Positions 7,616-9,372 of a stretch of DNA of 9,372 bases are shown here, in pieces. The stretch's first letter is position 1, and every line of letters starts with the position of its first letter. The translations under genes and the position numbers were made by a program. This DNA comes from JACQNR01 sp964533045 (GTDB lineage Bacteria; Acidobacteriota; Terriglobia; UBA7540): the NCBI GenBank assembly GCA_964533045.1, contig CAZHKT010000145.1, forward strand, positions 1 to 9,372, in the 5' to 3' direction. The notes under the pieces were generated by a model. It was not told where the DNA came from, made no database searches, and saw nothing but the letters and a program-made list of their open reading frames with translations.

Positions 7616-7649
7616 TTGACAAGGACTGGCAAGAGTGCTAGCCTATAAT
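7616..7649 (+). promoter_or_regulatory. Strong housekeeping-type promoter for the rhodanese-PAL unit
   Basis: A perfect TTGACA is at 7616-7621. With an exact 17-nt spacer it meets TAGCCT at 7639-7644, preceded by an extended -10 TG (7636-7637). A perfect TATAAT overlaps its end at 7644-7649, but its spacer of 22 nt is too long. The first pair is the better geometry; the second hexamer may be coincidental or give a second start. GAGTGCTA (7633-7640) resembles the right half of a CIRCE heat-shock operator, but no left half was found. Confidence 0.7.
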
Positions 7650-7722
7650 GCGCAACACGGGCAGAAGGGCGGCGCTCGGCTCTCGACGGAGGGGGGAATC
7701 GGTCCCATAGCTCCAGCCCCAA

Positions 7723-7763
7723 AAGCATCGGAACGAAGCTACGATGTCGTTGAAAAGAAAGGA
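7723..7763 (+). repeat. Leader motif, copy 1
   Basis: This stretch matches 7943-7986 at 34 of 41 aligned positions with one 3-nt gap. The shared core is ACGAAGCTA, then TTG, a run of A and AAAGGA. GCATCG (7725-7730) can pair with CGATGT (7742-7747), presenting the core in an 11-nt loop. AGGAGGG follows at 7767-7773. Confidence 0.6.
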
Positions 7764-7781
7764 TCCAGGAGGGAAGCCGTA

Positions 7782-7804
7782 GGGGTGGCCCTTGTGGCCG
7801 CCCC
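7782..7804. repeat. 9-bp GC hairpin in the rhodanese leader
   Basis: GGGGTGGCC, loop CTTGT, GGCCGCCCC, with one T-G wobble. It is strong enough to fold in RNA but has no T-run after it. It lies immediately left of the inverted-repeat element at 7806. Confidence 0.6.
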
Positions 7805-7805
7805 A

Positions 7806-7934
7806 GTGTAGTGCGGGGGCCTCCCGGCAGGCAGACTCTGCTCTCCCCCTGCCTTTCCGGTATTGACGGCCGACGAAGCGAAGCTTCGCCGCGGGAAAGC
7901 GGAGGCAGAGCCGCCGCTATCCCCAGCACTACAC
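7806..7934. repeat. Small inverted-repeat element, 129 bp, possible MITE-like insertion
   Basis: The ends GTGTAGTGCGGGGG (7806-7819) and CCCCAGCACTACAC (7921-7934) are reverse complements at 13 of 14 positions. Inside are a perfect 12-bp palindrome, GCGAAGCTTCGC (7878-7889), and GGCAGG/CCTGCC arms near 7830-7855. No reading frame for a transposase is present and no target-site duplication is obvious, so mobility is unproven. It sits between the two leader motif copies. Confidence 0.5.
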
Positions 7935-7942
7935 GAGAATAC

Positions 7943-7986
7943 AAGAATCGCCGGGACGAAGCTAGGATCTTGTTGGAAACAAAGGA
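7943..7986 (+). repeat. Leader motif, copy 2, directly before the rhodanese ribosome site
   Basis: Second copy of the motif at 7723-7763. CAAGAATC (7942-7949, one bulged A) can pair with GATCTTG (7966-7972). TTGTT (7970-7974) can instead pair with AACAA (7978-7982), so the two stems share three bases and compete. The copy ends 11 nt before the GGAGGGG ribosome site at 7998-8004. Confidence 0.6.
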
Positions 7987-8009
7987 CTACATTTCTTGGA
8001 GGGGCTGTC

Positions 8010-8378
8010 ATGAAGCATAGCGAAAGATTCCTTGCCATCGTCAACGACGCCAAGTCGCGCGTCCGGGAGATCACACCCTCGGAGTTGAAGGCGAGGCTCG
8101 ACCGGGGGGATCAGGTCGCCCTCATTGACGTGCGCGAAGCCAGCGAATTTGACGCCGGTCATCTGCCAGGGGCGCAGCATCTCTGCAAGGGTATCATCGA
8201 GCGGGACATCGAAAAGGCGGTCCCTGACACCGGGACGGAGATCGTGCTTTACTGCGGGGGCGGGTTCCGCTCGGCGCTGGCGGCGGACAATCTCCAGAAG
8301 ATGGGTTACACTCGGGTGCTGTCGCTGGCCGAGGGCTGGCGCGGCTGGACCGAGGCGAATTACTCCATCGAAAAGTAG
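8010..8378 (+). CDS. Single-domain rhodanese-like sulfurtransferase
   Basis: A 122-residue cytoplasmic protein with no signal peptide. The rhodanese fold begins with ITPSELKARLDRGDQVALID at about residues 20-40 and continues with VREASEFDAGHLPGA. The active-site loop is CGGGFRS, with C82 as the expected persulfide-carrying cysteine, followed by ALAADNLQKMGYTRVLSLAEG and GWTEANYSIEK. Members of this family move sulfane sulfur between donors and acceptors; the substrate cannot be read from sequence. ATG 8010 is chosen because GGAGGGG (7998-8004) lies 5 nt upstream and the fold starts soon after. The frame is open back to 7863, but that extension is translated repeat DNA. It lies 15 nt ahead of the PAL-like gene, so the two are probably co-transcribed. 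Confidence 0.93.
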   Translation: MKHSERFLAIVNDAKSRVREITPSELKARLDRGDQVALIDVREASEFDAGHLPGAQHLCKGIIERDIEKAVPDTGTEIVLYCGGGFRSALAADNLQKMGYTRVLSLAEGWRGWTEANYSIEK

Positions 8379-8393
8379 CAAAGGCAGGTTCCC

Positions 8394-9338
8394 ATGAAGA
8401 TTCCAATCGTCGCGCTGTGGTGTGCGCTGGCCGCCGCCTCCGCCGGCATGGGCGCGGAAGCCAGGCGGTCTTACCAGGTGGTTCACGGCTGGCCGCAATT
8501 GCCCGCCGGGTTCGCCTTCGGCCAGGTGACGGGCATCAGGGTGGATTCCCACAATCATGTTTTCGTCTTTCACCGGGGTGAAACGCCGGTGATGTGCTTC
8601 GAGGGCACAACGGGCAAGCTGGTTGCCTCATGGGGCACGGGCCAAATCGGCCGGGCGCATGGACTGGCCGTAGACCGTGAGGACAACATCTGGCTCACCG
8701 ACCTGGATCATCACCAGGTCTTCAAGTTCAGCCATGACGGCAAACTACTGATGAGCGTGGGCACGCGCGGCGAGCCGGGACTCGACGGCCGGCATTTCAA
8801 TCTGCCCACCGACGTCGCCATCGCGCCCAACGGGGAGTTTTATGTCTCCGACGGCTACGGCAACAGCCGGGTGGCCAAGTTCGCCGCTGACGGCCAATTC
8901 CTCTTGGATTTCGGCCACAAAGGCAGCGGCCCGGGCGAATTCGACATACCCCACGGTGTGACACTGGATGCGCAAGGCCGCGTCTACGTCGCGGACCGCG
9001 GCAACGCCCGCGTCCAGGTCTTCGACGCCGGCGGCAAGTACATCACCGAATGGAAGAGCGAAGAAATAGGCCGCCCGTGGGACATCTACCTCGGCCCGGA
9101 CGGCAACTTCTACATCATGGACGGCGGCGACACCAAACCCGCGCCGCCCGACCGCGGCCGCGTGGTGATAGTTGATCGCGGCGGCAAGAAACTCGAAGAG
9201 TTCGGCTCGTTCGGCAGCTACGACGGCCAGTTCTACTGGGGGCACCAGCTTGCCGTGGGCGCAGAGGCGGAGGTGTACGCCTGCGACGTTCATCTCGGCA
9301 TGCGCGTGCAGAAGTTTGTGCGGCTCGGCAGGAAGTAG
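8394..9338 (+). CDS. Exported NHL-propeller protein, peptidyl-alpha-hydroxyglycine alpha-amidating lyase (PAL)-like
   Basis: A 314-residue protein with a signal peptide (about residues 1-21, ending SAGMGA) and NHL repeats. PAL cleaves alpha-hydroxyglycine-extended peptides to an amidated peptide and glyoxylate. The expected zinc histidines are present in HGLAVD (H89), IPHGV (H187) and WGHQLAV (H284), matching rat H585, H690 and H786. Catalytic-site residues R61 (FHRG), Y155 (SDGYGNSR) and R202 (VADRGNAR) match rat R533, Y654 and R706. Segments such as HHQVFKF, LPTDVAIAPNGEFYVSDGY and VADRGNARVQVF follow the PAL pattern blade by blade. The cysteine after Y654 in the animal enzyme is glycine here, so that disulfide is absent. 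No copper monooxygenase (PHM) gene is in the window. ATG 8394 follows a weak AAGGCAGG site. PAL homology is strong; the activity is inferred. Confidence 0.88.
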   Translation: MKIPIVALWCALAAASAGMGAEARRSYQVVHGWPQLPAGFAFGQVTGIRVDSHNHVFVFHRGETPVMCFEGTTGKLVASWGTGQIGRAHGLAVDREDNIWLTDLDHHQVFKFSHDGKLLMSVGTRGEPGLDGRHFNLPTDVAIAPNGEFYVSDGYGNSRVAKFAADGQFLLDFGHKGSGPGEFDIPHGVTLDAQGRVYVADRGNARVQVFDAGGKYITEWKSEEIGRPWDIYLGPDGNFYIMDGGDTKPAPPDRGRVVIVDRGGKKLEEFGSFGSYDGQFYWGHQLAVGAEAEVYACDVHLGMRVQKFVRLGRK

Positions 9339-9339
9339 C

Positions 9340-9357
9340 GGCGGGCTTCAGCCCGCC
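9340..9357. repeat. GC hairpin with TTCA loop after the PAL-like gene
   Basis: GGCGGGC, loop TTCA, GCCCGCC: a perfect 7-bp stem starting 2 nt after the stop codon. It could end transcription, although no T-run follows before the window ends. It is the inverse-orientation relative of the hairpin at 2092-2109. Confidence 0.6.
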
Positions 9358-9372
9358 ACCGGTGATTTGAGC

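Larger units (their letters stand above)
7651..8009 (+). other. Probable long untranslated leader or decayed region before the rhodanese gene
   Basis: About 360 nt separate the promoter from the rhodanese ATG. No credible protein gene is present. The stretch holds, in order, a GGGA-ATCGG-TCCC hairpin (7694-7706), a conserved motif copy, an AGGAGGG purine run (7767-7773), a strong 9-bp hairpin, an inverted-repeat element, and a second motif copy next to the ribosome site. Whether it is one transcript, an RNA regulator or a promoter region invaded by repeats cannot be settled from sequence alone. It matches no riboswitch class I recognise. Confidence 0.45.

Noticed and set aside
6501..7622. Minus-strand open frame of 373 codons and a plus-strand frame at 6710-7552
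   Set aside because: Both are shadows of the PD40 propeller gene, whose repeated blades define the real frame.
7648..7710. 20-codon frame starting at the ATG overlapping TATAAT
   Set aside because: The ATG lies within or next to the -10 hexamer, there is no ribosome site, and the arginine-rich composition looks random.
7863..8009. Upstream extension of the rhodanese frame from a TTG
   Set aside because: The extra residues are translated repeat DNA, and a strong ribosome site with ATG at 8010 starts just before the fold.
7651..8009. Known riboswitch class in the rhodanese leader
   Set aside because: I looked for TPP, cobalamin, glycine, SAM, fluoride, guanidine and c-di-GMP consensus cores by eye and found none; only the unnamed duplicated motif remains.

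Overview
This GC-rich window looks like a bacterial chromosome fragment. The most likely source is an Acidobacteriota member of the Solibacter/Bryobacter type. That is an inference from the gene mix (exported peptidases, TolB-like and NHL propellers, a carboxypeptidase-regulatory-like protein) and from the GC-rich inverted repeats between genes. No rRNA, tRNA, transposase or CRISPR array was found.

Layout. (1) 1-1839, minus strand: an exported angiotensin-converting-enzyme-type peptidyl-dipeptidase (family M2) whose extreme C-terminus runs off the left edge. (2) 1840-2135: a divergent intergenic region with GC-rich inverted repeats. (3) 2136-3302, plus strand: a PUA plus SAM-dependent rRNA methyltransferase of the RlmI type, possibly leaderless. 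(4) 3303-3436: a short gap holding another copy of the repeat arm and a TATAAT promoter. (5) 3437-7586: three closely spaced exported-protein genes, probably one operon: an M28 metallopeptidase with PA and PDZ domains, an uncharacterised beta-sandwich protein, and a TolB-like six-blade propeller. (6) 7587-8009: a 423-base gap with a strong promoter, a probable long leader, a diverged direct duplication and a small inverted-repeat element. (7) 8010-9338: a two-gene unit of a single-domain rhodanese and an exported NHL propeller that keeps the metal-binding and catalytic residues of peptidyl-alpha-hydroxyglycine alpha-amidating lyase (PAL). A hairpin follows at 9340-9357.

Theme. Several products are exported and act on, or resemble enzymes that act on, peptides: dipeptidyl carboxypeptidase, M28 aminopeptidase and PAL-like lyase. 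This suggests peptide scavenging or processing outside the cytoplasm, but that is inference. The two least explained items are the PAL-like lyase without a monooxygenase partner, and the rhodanese leader with its repeated motif and nested inverted repeat.
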